Notes: generated by a model not told the origin, from the sequence alone. Shown: positions 43,946 through 53,908, counted from the stretch's first letter. The stretch: DNA of 64,000 nt from WHSW01 sp963851045 (GCA_963851045.1 CAWKNC010000002.1:248001-312000); one strand, 5' to 3'. Numbers and translations: made by a program.

Positions 43946-44022
43946 CCCCATCCCCCGTCGATTGCCGAATTCACCACCTCACAGGTGGTCAGTGCGTCAA
44001 TGGACGGCGGACGGTGGGGGTC
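43944..44022. terminator. nested bidirectional terminator between convergent genes
   Basis: ACCACCT (43973-43979) and AGGTGGT (43983-43989) form an inner hairpin. Around it, GACCCC after 43944 and GGGGTC before 44022 with flanking CCCCCGTC and GACGG segments form a longer imperfect stem that includes both stop codons. Confidence 0.65.
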
Positions 44023-44944
44023 AGGCAGGTTTGCGGGCGCTGACGACGAGGTTGTAGAAGAGCTCGGCGGGCAGGCGCGGCTCGAGCAGGCCCGTGTCCA
44101 GGCGCTGCAGGGCGATGTAGCTGCGGTAGGCGAACATCCGCCAGGCGAAGGGGATCTGAGCGGGCTCGGCGGTCGCCTCAAGTGAGCGCAGCCACCAGCC
44201 GTAGGCATTGGACACGAGCTCCTCGCCTCGCAGGTGTACCGCGTCGAAGCCGGCTTCCTCGGCGAGGGAGCGAAGGTGCGTCGGCTCGAATGCGTGAACG
44301 TCCACCTCCGACTCGAGCTCGTGGCCGTCTGCGTTCGGGACGCCGCTGACCCAGGGGGCCGCGGTCGCCCCAACCAGTCGCCGCCACGCGGGGGCGAGCA
44401 GGTGGCCGGCGCGCTTTGGCAGCGCGGCGATCCGGTCGCCGTAGCGCGAGGGCTCGCCACAGAAAGCCAGCGTGCCGCCGGGTCGCAGAACTCGCGAGAA
44501 CTCCGAGAACGCGCGCTCGAGGTCGGGGATGTGGTGGAGGATGGCGTGCCCGAAGACGAGGTCGAAGCTCGCGTCGGCAAACGGGAGCGACTCCGCCTCG
44601 GCGCGGACCGTCTCGACCTCGACGCCAAGCTCCGCCGCGCTGGCCGAGAGAGCGCTGAGCATTCCCGGCGAGATGTCGGTCGCGGTCGCGCGTTCGATCA
44701 GGCCGAGCTGCAGGAGGTTGAGCGAGAAGTAGCCGGTTCCCGCGCCGATTTCGAGCGCATCGCCGAAGGGCCGCTCGGGGAGGCCGCCGAGAGCCTTGCG
44801 CAGCTTGGCAGCGACCTGGGCTTTGCCGATCTCGCCGTAGTCGATGCCCCACTTGGCGTCGTACTCGCCGGCGGCGGCGTCGTGATAGCGCGTGTTGACG
44901 TCCTTGATCTCATCGGGCGTCGCGGTGGGGGCGGCGGGAGTCAT
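44021..44944 (-). CDS. class I SAM-dependent methyltransferase
   Basis: 307 residues. The SAM site is ALEIGAGTGYFSLNLLQ, followed by ATDISPGMLSAL, FDLVFGHAILHHIPD and FSRVLRPGGTLAFCGEPSRYG, a complete UbiE/Methyltransf_11 pattern. A 100-residue C-terminal extension (HAFEPTHLRSLAEEAG onward) may bind the acceptor. ATG 44944 follows TACTAT by 9 nt and is divergent from the second methyltransferase. It may join the polysaccharide pathway of that cluster; acceptor unknown. Confidence 0.87.
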   Translation of the reverse strand: MTPAAPTATPDEIKDVNTRYHDAAAGEYDAKWGIDYGEIGKAQVAAKLRKALGGLPERPFGDALEIGAGTGYFSLNLLQLGLIERATATDISPGMLSALSASAAELGVEVETVRAEAESLPFADASFDLVFGHAILHHIPDLERAFSEFSRVLRPGGTLAFCGEPSRYGDRIAALPKRAGHLLAPAWRRLVGATAAPWVSGVPNADGHELESEVDVHAFEPTHLRSLAEEAGFDAVHLRGEELVSNAYGWWLRSLEATAEPAQIPFAWRMFAYRSYIALQRLDTGLLEPRLPAELFYNLVVSARKPA

Positions 44945-44953
44945 AGGGCGGGG

Positions 44954-44975
44954 ATAGTAGGCGAGGCTCTACGGT
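44954..44975. promoter_or_regulatory. back-to-back leaderless-type promoters
   Basis: TACTAT (44954-44959, minus) is 9 nt before ATG 44944; TACGGT (44970-44975, plus) is 8 nt before GTG 44984. Ten bases separate the hexamers. Confidence 0.5.
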
Positions 44976-44983
44976 GCCACGCC

Positions 44984-45745
44984 GTGACGGAGGTCCACCT
45001 GCAGCAAGATCAGCCCGAGGGCGTGCCGCCGCTCGCCCTGACCGGCGAGCGCACGCTGCCCGATGTGCCCGAGGAGAATTACTGGTTTCGGCGCCACCTA
45101 GCCGTCTACGAGTGGATCGCCGCCCGGGTCGCCGGCCTGAGCGTGGCCGACCTCGCATGCGGCGAGGGTTACGGATCCGACGTCCTCGCTCGCAGCGCCT
45201 CGGAGGTTGTCGGGGTCGACGCCAACCCGGAGGCTCATGAGCACTCAAAGGCCCGCTACACGCGCCCGAACCTGCGCTTTCAGCGTGACCTCGTCGAGTC
45301 CTATGCCGGGCCGTCCGACGCGATCGTCTTCCTCCAGACGATCGAGCACATCAACGATCCGGGGGCGCTGCTCGATGGCTTTGCCCGTGCGGCTGAGGTG
45401 AGCTATGTGTCGACCCCGAACCGCCTGACACTTGCGCCCGAGGGCGCGGAGAAGTCGGACAACCCGTGGCATCTGCGCGAGTACACGGCCGCCGAGTACC
45501 GCGAACTGCTCGAGCCCCGCTTCTCCCGGGTCGAGCTGTTCGGCGTCTTTCACGCTCGCAAGCTGCGCCTGCACGAGCTCGCGATCTCGGCCGGCTGGGA
45601 TCGGGTCCACTCGACGCTGAGGATCACCAAGCCGTTCTACGACCGCTTCGTTCCGGCTATCTCCGCCGCGGACTTTGCGATCCGGCCCGCCGAAGCGTGC
45701 GATCTCGATCGCGCACTGGACTTCCTGGCCGTCTGCCGACGATGA
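44984..45745 (+). CDS. SAM-dependent methyltransferase of the MGLP-like cluster (Rv3030-like)
   Basis: 253 residues from GTG 44984. PEENYWFRRHLAVYEWIAARV is followed by the SAM site VADLACGEGYGSDVLA, VVGVDANPEAHEHS and IVFLQTIEHINDPG. Position directly before a GH57 gene with a 4-bp overlap (ATGA) and a GT4 gene equals the mycobacterial order Rv3030-Rv3031-Rv3032. Rv3030-type enzymes are candidates for sugar O-methylation in methylglucose lipopolysaccharide. The frame extends to 44234 but that part is antisense to the other methyltransferase. Confidence 0.87.
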   Translation: MTEVHLQQDQPEGVPPLALTGERTLPDVPEENYWFRRHLAVYEWIAARVAGLSVADLACGEGYGSDVLARSASEVVGVDANPEAHEHSKARYTRPNLRFQRDLVESYAGPSDAIVFLQTIEHINDPGALLDGFARAAEVSYVSTPNRLTLAPEGAEKSDNPWHLREYTAAEYRELLEPRFSRVELFGVFHARKLRLHELAISAGWDRVHSTLRITKPFYDRFVPAISAADFAIRPAEACDLDRALDFLAVCRR

Positions 45746-47157
45746 GCCCGGAGAGCCGGGTGGGGGATTTGGCTCTGGTCCTCCACAGCCACATGCCCTA
45801 CGTCGAGGGCTTTGGCACGTATCCGTTCGGCGAGGAGTGGTTGTTCGATGCGGTGATTCGCTCCTATGTTCCGATTCTCGACGTTGCCGAGCGGCTGACG
45901 ATGACGATCACACCCGTTCTCGCCGACCAACTCGAGGCCCGCGGCGTCGCCGAGCGACTGCTCACGTTTCTGCGCGAGTACCGGGTTGGCTCGATGGAGG
46001 CCGACCTCGTCGACCTCGAGCCGTCGTTGCGCTCGGCGTGTGAGGCCGAGGGCCGCCGTTACGCCCAAGCGCTGGAGCAGCTCGAGCCACTGGCGGATGA
46101 CCTTCTCGCGCTCTTTCGCGAGCCGGCGCGGGAGGGGCGGATCGAGCTGATGGCGTCCGCGGCCACCCATGCGGTGTTGCCGCTGCTCGCGAGTCGCCCA
46201 GCCCGACGCCTGCAGATTGACGCCGGGCTGCGATCCCACAGGCGCCGCTTTGGTGAGCCGACAGGGTTCTGGTTGCCGGAGTGCGCGTATGAGCCAGGCA
46301 TCGAGCATCTGCTCGCCGAGGCAGGCATCGGCTCGTTCTGCACCGATCAGAGCGCTCACGAGGACGGGCTTGCGGCCCTTGCGCCCATTGCGGCGGGCGC
46401 CGGTCCGATCGCCTTCACGATCGACTGGGACGCCGTCAGCTGGCTCTGGTCGCTCGAGGGCTATCCGTCCGATCCGGTTTTCGCCGACTTTCACCGCAAG
46501 TCCATGCGGGGCGCGCGGCCCTGGGCAATCGAGGGCGGGCCCTACGACCCCGAGGCAGGGGTGCGTCGGGCGCACGAGCTCGGCCGCGAGTTCGCAGCAT
46601 CGGCCGCTGAGCGCCTGGCGCAGTTTCGCGATCAGCGCGGGCGCGAGGGCCTGATGGTCTTCGCCATCGACACAGAGTTGCTCGGTCACTGGTGGTGGGA
46701 GGGACCGGCATGGCTCGAGGCGGTGATCGCGGGCGTGGGGGAGCACGGCATCGAGCTCGTCACTCTGAGCGAGGCACGAGAGCGCCACCCGGCGGAGGAC
46801 AGACAGCTTCACCGCTCAACCTGGGGCGAGGGCAAGGACATGCGCACCTGGGACTCGCCCGAGGTCGCCGACCTCGCGTGGGCTGGACGGAGACTCGAGC
46901 TGCGCCTGTTACGTGCCCTGCGCTCCGGGCTCTCCGACGCCCCCGCCGAGCGGGCCACACGCGAGCTGATGGCCCTCCAGGCGAGCGACTGGGCCTTTCT
47001 CGATCGCCGCCGGCAGGCCGGTGACTATCCCTGGCAGCGGACCACGGATCACGCTCGGGCGATGCTCGAGTCCATAAACTCCAGCGAAGACCCGCCCGCG
47101 CCGGGACTGCGCAATCTGGCGCCGGACCTGAGTCTTGACCCCCTGCTCGAGCCTTAA
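45742..47157 (+). CDS. glycoside hydrolase family 57 (alpha-glucan branching enzyme-like)
   Basis: 471 residues. GH57 motifs are present: LVLHSHMPYV (about 13-21), GFWLPECAYEPGI with the catalytic Glu near 181, FTIDWDAVSWLW, and FAIDTELLGHWWWEG (about 308-322) with the second catalytic acid. The DUF1957-like C-terminal helical domain completes the branching-enzyme type. It corresponds to Rv3031 in the mycobacterial methylglucose polysaccharide locus. ATG 45742 overlaps the upstream stop. Confidence 0.92.
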   Translation: MSPESRVGDLALVLHSHMPYVEGFGTYPFGEEWLFDAVIRSYVPILDVAERLTMTITPVLADQLEARGVAERLLTFLREYRVGSMEADLVDLEPSLRSACEAEGRRYAQALEQLEPLADDLLALFREPAREGRIELMASAATHAVLPLLASRPARRLQIDAGLRSHRRRFGEPTGFWLPECAYEPGIEHLLAEAGIGSFCTDQSAHEDGLAALAPIAAGAGPIAFTIDWDAVSWLWSLEGYPSDPVFADFHRKSMRGARPWAIEGGPYDPEAGVRRAHELGREFAASAAERLAQFRDQRGREGLMVFAIDTELLGHWWWEGPAWLEAVIAGVGEHGIELVTLSEARERHPAEDRQLHRSTWGEGKDMRTWDSPEVADLAWAGRRLELRLLRALRSGLSDAPAERATRELMALQASDWAFLDRRRQAGDYPWQRTTDHARAMLESINSSEDPPAPGLRNLAPDLSLDPLLEP

Positions 47158-47161
47158 AGCC

Positions 47162-48355
47162 TTGACCCGAGTCCTCATTCTCTCCTGGGAGTACCCGCCA
47201 CTGATCGAGGGCGGGCTAGCACGCCACGTCCGCAAGCTCTCAGAGGCGATGGCCCAACGCGGCATTGACGTCCACGTGCTCACTCGGGGCAGCGAGGAGT
47301 CACCCGCCGAGGAGGTGGTCAACGGGGTCAGCATCCACCGCGTCCGCGAGCCGACCCGGCCCACCGACCTCGGCGAGTTCGTCGCCTGGGTCGAGCGCAT
47401 GAACGCCGACATGTTGGCTGCCGGCGTCGAGCTCGGCGACCGTTTCGACTTCGACCTCGTTCACGGCCACGACTGGCTCGTCGCGATGGCCGGCGACCAC
47501 CTCGCGAATCGGTTCGGCGCGCCGCTGGTGACGACGATCCACGCGACCGAGTACGGCCGCCACCAGGGCTGGGTCGACAAGCACCCCCAGAGCCACATCC
47601 ACGGCGTCGAGCGCTGGATCACCAATCGCGCGGATCGGGTGATCGCCTGCTCGTATTACATGCGCGAGCAGATCGTCGACATCTTCGGCGCCGACGAGAG
47701 CCGCGTCGTCGTCATCCCGAACGGCATCGACCCCGACGATCTCCAGCCGCAGGATGAGCCCGAGCTGCAGCGTCTGCGAGCGGAGTTCGCGGCGCCCGAC
47801 GAAAAGCTGGTCCTCCTCATCGGCCGGCTCGTTTACGAAAAGGGCTTCCAGCTTGCGCTCGAGGCAATGCCGCGCCTGATCAAGGACATCCCCGGAACGC
47901 GCTTTCTCGTCGCGGGCTCCGGAACACACGAGCAGGAGCTTCACGACCAGGCGCGCGACCTCGGCCTGATGGAGCACGGCACCTTTCTCGGCTGGATCGG
48001 CGACGACGTCCTGCACTCCCTCTACAGGATCGCCGACGTCTGCCTGGTGCCCTCGATCTACGAGCCATTTGGCCTCGTCGCGCTCGAGGCAATGGCCTCG
48101 GGATGCCCGTGCATCGTCGCCGACACCGGCGGCCTGCGCGAGGTCGTGCCGCACATGGAGGCTGGCCTTCGGTTCAGGGCTCGCGATCCGGAGGCGCTCG
48201 GTGAGATGGTCGAGCGGCTGCTCACCGACGAGCAGTTGCGCAACCGCCTGGTCGCCGAGGGCTCCGAGCACATTCTGCGCTTCGATTGGGCCGACGTCGC
48301 TGAGTCGACGGCAGCGCTCTACGCCGAGCTCGCCGGCGAACCCAGCCGCGCCTGA
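47162..48355 (+). CDS. GT4 glycosyltransferase (Rv3032-like alpha-1,4-glucosyltransferase)
   Basis: 397 residues from TTG 47162, 4 nt after the GH57 stop. RVLILSWEYPPLIEGGLARHV is the starch-synthase-like N-terminal donor/acceptor motif, LVHGHDWLVA and TIHATEYGRHQG follow, and the C-terminal GT-B half has LIGRLVYEKGFQL and the E-x7-E motif in SIYEPFGLVALEAM (about 300-310). It probably elongates an alpha-1,4-glucan with nucleotide-glucose. The alternative TTG 47135 lies inside the GH57 gene. Rv3032 is the matching mycobacterial enzyme. Confidence 0.9.
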   Translation: MTRVLILSWEYPPLIEGGLARHVRKLSEAMAQRGIDVHVLTRGSEESPAEEVVNGVSIHRVREPTRPTDLGEFVAWVERMNADMLAAGVELGDRFDFDLVHGHDWLVAMAGDHLANRFGAPLVTTIHATEYGRHQGWVDKHPQSHIHGVERWITNRADRVIACSYYMREQIVDIFGADESRVVVIPNGIDPDDLQPQDEPELQRLRAEFAAPDEKLVLLIGRLVYEKGFQLALEAMPRLIKDIPGTRFLVAGSGTHEQELHDQARDLGLMEHGTFLGWIGDDVLHSLYRIADVCLVPSIYEPFGLVALEAMASGCPCIVADTGGLREVVPHMEAGLRFRARDPEALGEMVERLLTDEQLRNRLVAEGSEHILRFDWADVAESTAALYAELAGEPSRA

Positions 48356-48373
48356 CGCCTCGTCCTGAAACGT

Positions 48374-48994
48374 CTAGGGCTCGACCGGAGTGGGCCAGTT
48401 CAGCTCTTGCGGCGCGTCTCGCATTCGCAGCACCCGCGCCGGAACGCCGCCGACGACCGCGTTGGCCGCGACGTCGCGGGTGACCACCGAGTTCGTGCCC
48501 ACGACGGAGTTGTCGCCGACACGGGTGCCACGCAGGACGCACGCCCCGTAGCCGATCCAGACGTTCGAGCCCACCTCGACGTCGCGCATGTAGATCCCCT
48601 GCTGGCGGATCGGGCGCTCGACATCGACGACCCCATGGTCGAAGTCGATGAACATCGCTCGGTCGGCGATCACGCACTGTTCACCGATGCGCACTCTGCG
48701 GTAGGCGGAGATCGTGCATTCCTGGCCCATGACGGTCTTCGGCCCGATCTCGACGACGCCCTCGTGGCAGCGGATCTTCGTACCGTCGCCGATCCAGACA
48801 AACCGGCCGAAGCGGATCTTTCCGCGCGGCGAGATCTGAAGTTCGAGGTCCTTGCCGAAGAAAACGGGGCCGTCGGTCTCCCAGCGCCAGCCGGCGGGGG
48901 TGAGGAACCGCCGCCACAGATAGCGCCAGAGCAGGCGCGCATAGCGTGGCGTGAGCATGTGATTTGCGGCGAGAAATCGGAAGGTCCGGAACAC
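48374..48994 (-). CDS. left-handed beta-helix acyltransferase
   Basis: 206 residues from GTG 48994. Hexapeptide repeats (VWIGDGTKIRCHEGVVEIG, VMGQECTISAYRRVRIGEQCVI, SNVWIGYGACVLRGTRVGDNSVVGTNSVV) end in NAVVGGVPARVLRMR, the xenobiotic/maltose acetyltransferase type. Substrate is probably a surface sugar, given the adjacent polysaccharide cluster. The start is chosen because TATTGT lies 10 nt upstream; the frame continues to 49081 but would run into the divergent meaB gene. Confidence 0.85.
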   Translation of the reverse strand: MFRTFRFLAANHMLTPRYARLLWRYLWRRFLTPAGWRWETDGPVFFGKDLELQISPRGKIRFGRFVWIGDGTKIRCHEGVVEIGPKTVMGQECTISAYRRVRIGEQCVIADRAMFIDFDHGVVDVERPIRQQGIYMRDVEVGSNVWIGYGACVLRGTRVGDNSVVGTNSVVTRDVAANAVVGGVPARVLRMRDAPQELNWPTPVEP

Positions 48995-49004
48995 GCGGGC
49001 GCGG

Positions 49005-49036
49005 ACAATAGTGGCGGCGACCGTGTGACCTAGACT
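49005..49036. promoter_or_regulatory. divergent leaderless-type promoters
   Basis: TATTGT (49005-49010, minus) is 10 nt before GTG 48994, and TAGACT (49031-49036, plus) is 8 nt before ATG 49045. Confidence 0.5.
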
Positions 49037-49044
49037 CCGCCGCC

Positions 49045-50007
49045 ATGGCCGAGGCCGCCGCAACAGACTCGCTAGCCGCACGGCTCGTCGACGGCGACAA
49101 GCGCGCCCTCGCCAGGGCCATCAGCCTTGTCGAGAACCGAGATCCGGCCGGCGACGAGCTCGTAGCCGAGCTCTATCCGCGCACGGGCGACGCTCGGATC
49201 ATCGGACTCACCGGACCGCCGGGGGTCGGCAAGAGCACCTTGATCGGAGCCATCGTGGTCAAGCTCCGAGCCGCGGAGCGCGAGGTTGGCGTCCTCTCGA
49301 TCGATCCCTCGAGCCCGTTCACACAGGGGGCCGTGCTCGGTGACCGCATACGCCTTTCAGAGCACTTCCTCGACCCCGGAGTCTTCATCCGCTCGATGGC
49401 CACTCGCGGATCCCTCGGCGGTCTCGCTGAGGCGGCGCTGCAGGCGGCGCTGCTGATGGACGCGGCCGGGAAGGACGACATCCTGCTCGAAACGGTCGGT
49501 GTCGGCCAGGGCGAGATTGACATCGTCGACCACGCCGACACGGTGGTACTCGCCCTGATGCCAGGGTCGGGGGATTCGATCCAGGCGTTGAAGGCCGGGG
49601 TGATGGAGATTCCCGACGTCATCGTCGTGAACAAGGCCGAGCACCCACTCGCCGACACGATGATCCGCGAGGTCAAGGCGGTGCTCGCGCTCGGTCCCAG
49701 CCGCGACTGGAAGGTGCCTGTCGTTCGCACCGAGGCGTCGAAAGGGGAGGGGATCGACGATCTCATCGACGCTCTCGACGCGCATCGCCAGCACATCGCC
49801 GAGGCCGGGACGCTGGCCGAGCGCCGGGCGCGCAACCTGCGCGCCGAGGTGCTGGGGATCGCAATGTGGCGGCTGCGCCGTGACCTCGAGACCAAGGCCG
49901 AGGCTGATCCGGAGTGGTCCGGGCTGCTGGAACGCGTCGTCAACCGCGAGATCGACCCGGCCACTGCCGCGCGCGAGCTGCTGGAGAAGGAGATCACCGA
50001 TGGCTGA
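49045..50007 (+). CDS. meaB: methylmalonyl-CoA mutase-associated GTPase MeaB
   Basis: G3E-family GTPase of 320 residues that loads and protects the B12 cofactor of methylmalonyl-CoA mutase. Walker A GLTGPPGVGKSTLIGA is at about 53-68, the Mg site VLSIDPSSPFT, switch II ILLETVGVGQGEIDIVDHAD and the base motif VVNKAEH. The C-terminal dimerisation arm is present. Its mutase partner is not in the window, but a B12-binding subunit lies at 57563. Confidence 0.94.
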   Translation: MAEAAATDSLAARLVDGDKRALARAISLVENRDPAGDELVAELYPRTGDARIIGLTGPPGVGKSTLIGAIVVKLRAAEREVGVLSIDPSSPFTQGAVLGDRIRLSEHFLDPGVFIRSMATRGSLGGLAEAALQAALLMDAAGKDDILLETVGVGQGEIDIVDHADTVVLALMPGSGDSIQALKAGVMEIPDVIVVNKAEHPLADTMIREVKAVLALGPSRDWKVPVVRTEASKGEGIDDLIDALDAHRQHIAEAGTLAERRARNLRAEVLGIAMWRLRRDLETKAEADPEWSGLLERVVNREIDPATAARELLEKEITDG

Positions 50008-50299
50008 GGCGACGACCACCCTCCAGGGCTGCGGGCTCGACGACGTCCGTGGCGTCGGCGTCGGCCGGATCGAGTCGCATGTGCGCGGTGAGCACCAGGG
50101 CGGCTGGCTACTGGCGAGGATGGGCCGGTTTGGCCATCACACCGCGGTGCCGGCCCGGGATGCGGTTGAGGGGGTCGACCGGGTCTGGGTTCCGTACTCC
50201 CGCGATCAGATCCGCCGCGCTCCGAAGGTCGATGCGGCGGAGACGCTCGATCCGCTCATGGAGCGCGAGCTAGTCGCGCATTACGGACTCGTCGGCTAG
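50000..50299 (+). CDS. small PRC-barrel-like protein
   Basis: 99 residues from ATG 50000, overlapping the meaB stop by 8 bp. The core GGWLLARMGRFGHHTAVPARDAVEGVDRVWV-like stretch (quoted in part: LARMGRFGHHTAVP) resembles a PRC-barrel fold, and VPYSRDQIRRAPKV is the usual continuation. It ends MERELVAHYGL. Role unknown. A frame extension to 49880 is inside meaB and lacks a start signal. Confidence 0.75.
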   Translation: MAEATTTLQGCGLDDVRGVGVGRIESHVRGEHQGGWLLARMGRFGHHTAVPARDAVEGVDRVWVPYSRDQIRRAPKVDAAETLDPLMERELVAHYGLVG

Positions 50300-50307
50300 A
50301 GCTGCCT

Positions 50308-50517
50308 CTAGGCGGCCCGATTGCGGGCGTCGGTGATCGGCGACCAGCGATCGTCGAACGAAAGCGCCTCGGCGAAGCCCATCGCCCGCGGCGAGAGCTC
50401 GTGGCGGCGTCCGTCAAGGCGGCTGACGCAGATCGGGACGACGACCGCCGAACGGTCGATCTCAGCGTGGACAGCGCTGATCTGCTCCCACCGCGCGTTG
50501 CTTTCTGTGCTTCCCAT
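50308..50517 (-). CDS. small protein of unknown function
   Basis: 69 residues from ATG 50517, preceded on its strand by GAGAGGAG 4-5 nt upstream, a good ribosome site. The sequence (EIDRSAVVVPICVSRLDGRRHELS, FAEALSFDDRWSPITD) looks protein-like with no membrane helix. Stand-alone gene convergent with the PRC-barrel gene. No family recognised. Confidence 0.55.
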   Translation of the reverse strand: MGSTESNARWEQISAVHAEIDRSAVVVPICVSRLDGRRHELSPRAMGFAEALSFDDRWSPITDARNRAA

Positions 50518-50616
50518 CGGCTCCTCTCCCGATGCGGAGGTCAATTCACGGGAAAGCTTAAGCGGGCGCCTCGGACGCGATCAACCGCAATCCGCTGGAG
50601 AAGCCGCAAATACCGC

Positions 50617-51750
50617 TCAACAACCGAGTGCGCGGGCGATGACCATCTGCTGGACCTCGTCGGTCCCCTCGCCGATCGTGAGGATCTTGGCGTCGCGATA
50701 AAAGCGACAGACGGGGTATTCCTCGATGTAGCCGTAGCCGCCGTGGATCTGGACCGCCTCCTCGGTCGCGCGAACCGCGAGACGGCCGGTGATCAGCTTG
50801 GCCTGGGCGGCGGTGAGGCTGAAGTTCTCGCCGGCGTCCTTCTCAAGCGCCGCGCGGTAGGTGAGCAGACGCGCTGCCTCCAACTGTGCCGAGATGTCGG
50901 CGATCTTCGCCTGGATCGCCTGGAACTTCGAGATCGGCTGGCCGAAGGCCCGCCGCTCCTTGGCGTAGGCGATGGCCTCGTCGAGCGCACCCTGCGCGAG
51001 TCCCACGCCCATTGCCGCGACGCCGATGCGGCCGATGTCGAGGATGTGCAAAAACTGCTTGAAACCGGCGCCACGCGGGCCGAGCAGGTTCTCCTCTCCG
51101 ACCCGGCATTCGGTGAAGGTCAGGGGCCGCGTGTCGGATGCGTTCCACCCCATCTTCCGGTAGGGCTCGCCCTGTTCGTATCCGGCGGTGCCGTTCTCGA
51201 CGATCAGATTCGAGATCTCACCGTCGCCGGTCATCGCGGTAATTGCGACATGGCCGGAGATGTCGGTGCCGGCGTTGGTGATGAATTGCTTGGCGCCATC
51301 GATCACCCAATCGGAGCCGTCGAGCCTCGCACGGGTCTTGGTGTTGCCGGCATCCGAGCCCGCCTCGGGCTCGGTGAGGCCGAATGCGCCGAGCTTGCGA
51401 CCGGCGCAGAGATCGGGCATCAGCCGCTGCTTTTGCTCATCACTGCCGAAGAGGTAGACCGGCTGGGTCCCGAGGGAGGTGTGGGCGCAGAGCGTGATCG
51501 CGACGGACGAGTCGATCCTCGTCAGCTCCTCGACGGCGAGCGCATAGGAGAGAGTGTCCCCGCCGCCCCCGCCAAGCTCTTCCGGGAAGGGGATCCCCAT
51601 CAGATCGAGCTCGCCGAGCTTTGCGACGATCTCATAGGGGAAAGCCTTCGTCCGGTCGAGCTCCTCCGCCACGGGGGCCACCTCGGCACGCGCGAAGTCG
51701 CGGACGGTGTCGCGCAGCAGGCGCTGTTCGTCGGATAGCTCGAAGTTCAA
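50617..51750 (-). CDS. acyl-CoA dehydrogenase
   Basis: Flavoenzyme of 377 residues that performs the first step of beta-oxidation or amino-acid degradation and passes electrons to EtfAB. It starts FELSDEQRLLRDTVRDFA; FGLTEPEAGSDAGNT is the FAD/substrate signature, and the catalytic Glu lies in QIHGGYGYIEEYPV. The stretch GIPFPEELGGGGGDTLSYALA is typical. Start TTG 51750 follows TAAGCT by 10 nt. Chain-length preference cannot be told. Confidence 0.93.
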   Translation of the reverse strand: MNFELSDEQRLLRDTVRDFARAEVAPVAEELDRTKAFPYEIVAKLGELDLMGIPFPEELGGGGGDTLSYALAVEELTRIDSSVAITLCAHTSLGTQPVYLFGSDEQKQRLMPDLCAGRKLGAFGLTEPEAGSDAGNTKTRARLDGSDWVIDGAKQFITNAGTDISGHVAITAMTGDGEISNLIVENGTAGYEQGEPYRKMGWNASDTRPLTFTECRVGEENLLGPRGAGFKQFLHILDIGRIGVAAMGVGLAQGALDEAIAYAKERRAFGQPISKFQAIQAKIADISAQLEAARLLTYRAALEKDAGENFSLTAAQAKLITGRLAVRATEEAVQIHGGYGYIEEYPVCRFYRDAKILTIGEGTDEVQQMVIARALGC

Positions 51751-51760
51751 GGCGGGCGAG

Positions 51761-51766
51761 AGCTTA
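51761..51766 (-). promoter_or_regulatory. leaderless-type -10 element TAAGCT
   Basis: TAAGCT on the minus strand is 10 nt before TTG 51750. It overlaps the end of the upstream regulator gene. Confidence 0.35.
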
Positions 51767-52237
51767 CGCGGCCTGAGAGCGCCACTCGACAGGTGCTCCG
51801 GGTCCGTTCTCGGTGTACGCGTCGCGCGCGGTCAATCGCTCGCCGCAGCTGTCGCAGTGGCCGCGGTCATCGACGCAGCCACCGCAGTCCTTGTGGCGGA
51901 TGACCATGGGCGGGCCCTCGGGCTCGGCGAGGTGGCGGTCGCCCCAGTGAAGCATCGAGATCATCACCGGCCAGAGGTCAAGACCCTTGGCGGTGAGGAA
52001 GTACTCATAGCGTGGCGGCCGCTCCTGGTACGCCCGCTTTTCGAGGATTCCCTCCTCGACGAGCAGCGCCAGGCGCGTGGAGAGGACATTGCGGGCCACG
52101 CCGAGGTTCTCCTGGATCTGATCGAACCGCCGCCGCCCGTTGAAGACGTCGCGAATCACGAGAAGGGTCCAGCGCTCGCCGAGCACCTCGAGGGTGCGCG
52201 CGATCGAGCAAACCTGGTCGTACTCGCGGTTGAGCAT
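51764..52237 (-). CDS. HxlR-family transcriptional regulator with Cys-rich tail
   Basis: 157 residues from ATG 52237. The winged helix reads VCSIARTLEVLGERWTLLVIRDVF, IQENLGVARNVLSTRLALLVEEGI and PRYEYFLTAKGLDLWPV. A C-terminal extension CGGCVDDRGHCDSCGERL has four Cys in two CxxC pairs and probably binds zinc. GTG 52258 would add seven residues. Inverted repeats just upstream suggest autoregulation. The acyl-CoA dehydrogenase gene follows 13 nt later on the same strand. Confidence 0.87.
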   Translation of the reverse strand: MLNREYDQVCSIARTLEVLGERWTLLVIRDVFNGRRRFDQIQENLGVARNVLSTRLALLVEEGILEKRAYQERPPRYEYFLTAKGLDLWPVMISMLHWGDRHLAEPEGPPMVIRHKDCGGCVDDRGHCDSCGERLTARDAYTENGPGAPVEWRSQAA

Positions 52238-52260
52238 CGTTGTGTGAGTGTCGCACACTA

Positions 52261-52277
52261 GGTTGCATCACGCAACC
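52261..52277. promoter_or_regulatory. inverted-repeat operator candidate
   Basis: GGTTGC and GCAACC pair around ATCAC. Next to it, AGTGT and ACACT (52246-52258 region) form another near-palindrome. Both lie in the divergent gap between the HxlR gene and the small ORF at 52327. Confidence 0.5.
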
Positions 52278-52326
52278 CATAGCGGTACGGTCCGTTTCGT
52301 CACACAACTCGGCCTTGGAGGCCACC

Positions 52327-52421
52327 ATGACAGTTTCACTCCCCGCACTACGGATCGAGATCACCAACGAGGAGATATTGGACGACCTGCTTTATCCGGG
52401 CCGGCCGGAGGGGGAGGCCTC

Positions 52422-52425
<4 letters not shown>
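52327..52425 (+). CDS. possible 32-residue small protein
   Basis: A 32-codon ORF, MTVSLPALRIEITNEE then ILDDLLYPGRPEGEAS, with GGAGG 5-6 nt before its ATG. It sits in the divergent promoter region of the HxlR gene, where the regulated gene would be expected. Its stop overlaps the convergent pepA stop at CCTAGG. It could be a real small protein, a leader peptide, or a remnant of a lost target gene. Confidence 0.4.
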
Positions 52426-53837
<1,412 letters not shown>

Positions 53838-53846
53838 GAAGCGGCG

Positions 53847-53862
53847 AGTCTACGACTAACCT
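53847..53862. promoter_or_regulatory. divergent promoter elements, pepA and thiolase
   Basis: TAGACT (53847-53852, minus) is 9 nt before pepA GTG 53837. TAACCT (53857-53862, plus) would give the thiolase mRNA a leader of about 40 nt with GAAAGG near 53899. Confidence 0.45.
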
Positions 53863-53908
53863 TTTTCCATCCCTCCGCGGCCCCTCGCCGCCTGACCTGA
53901 AAGGCCTC

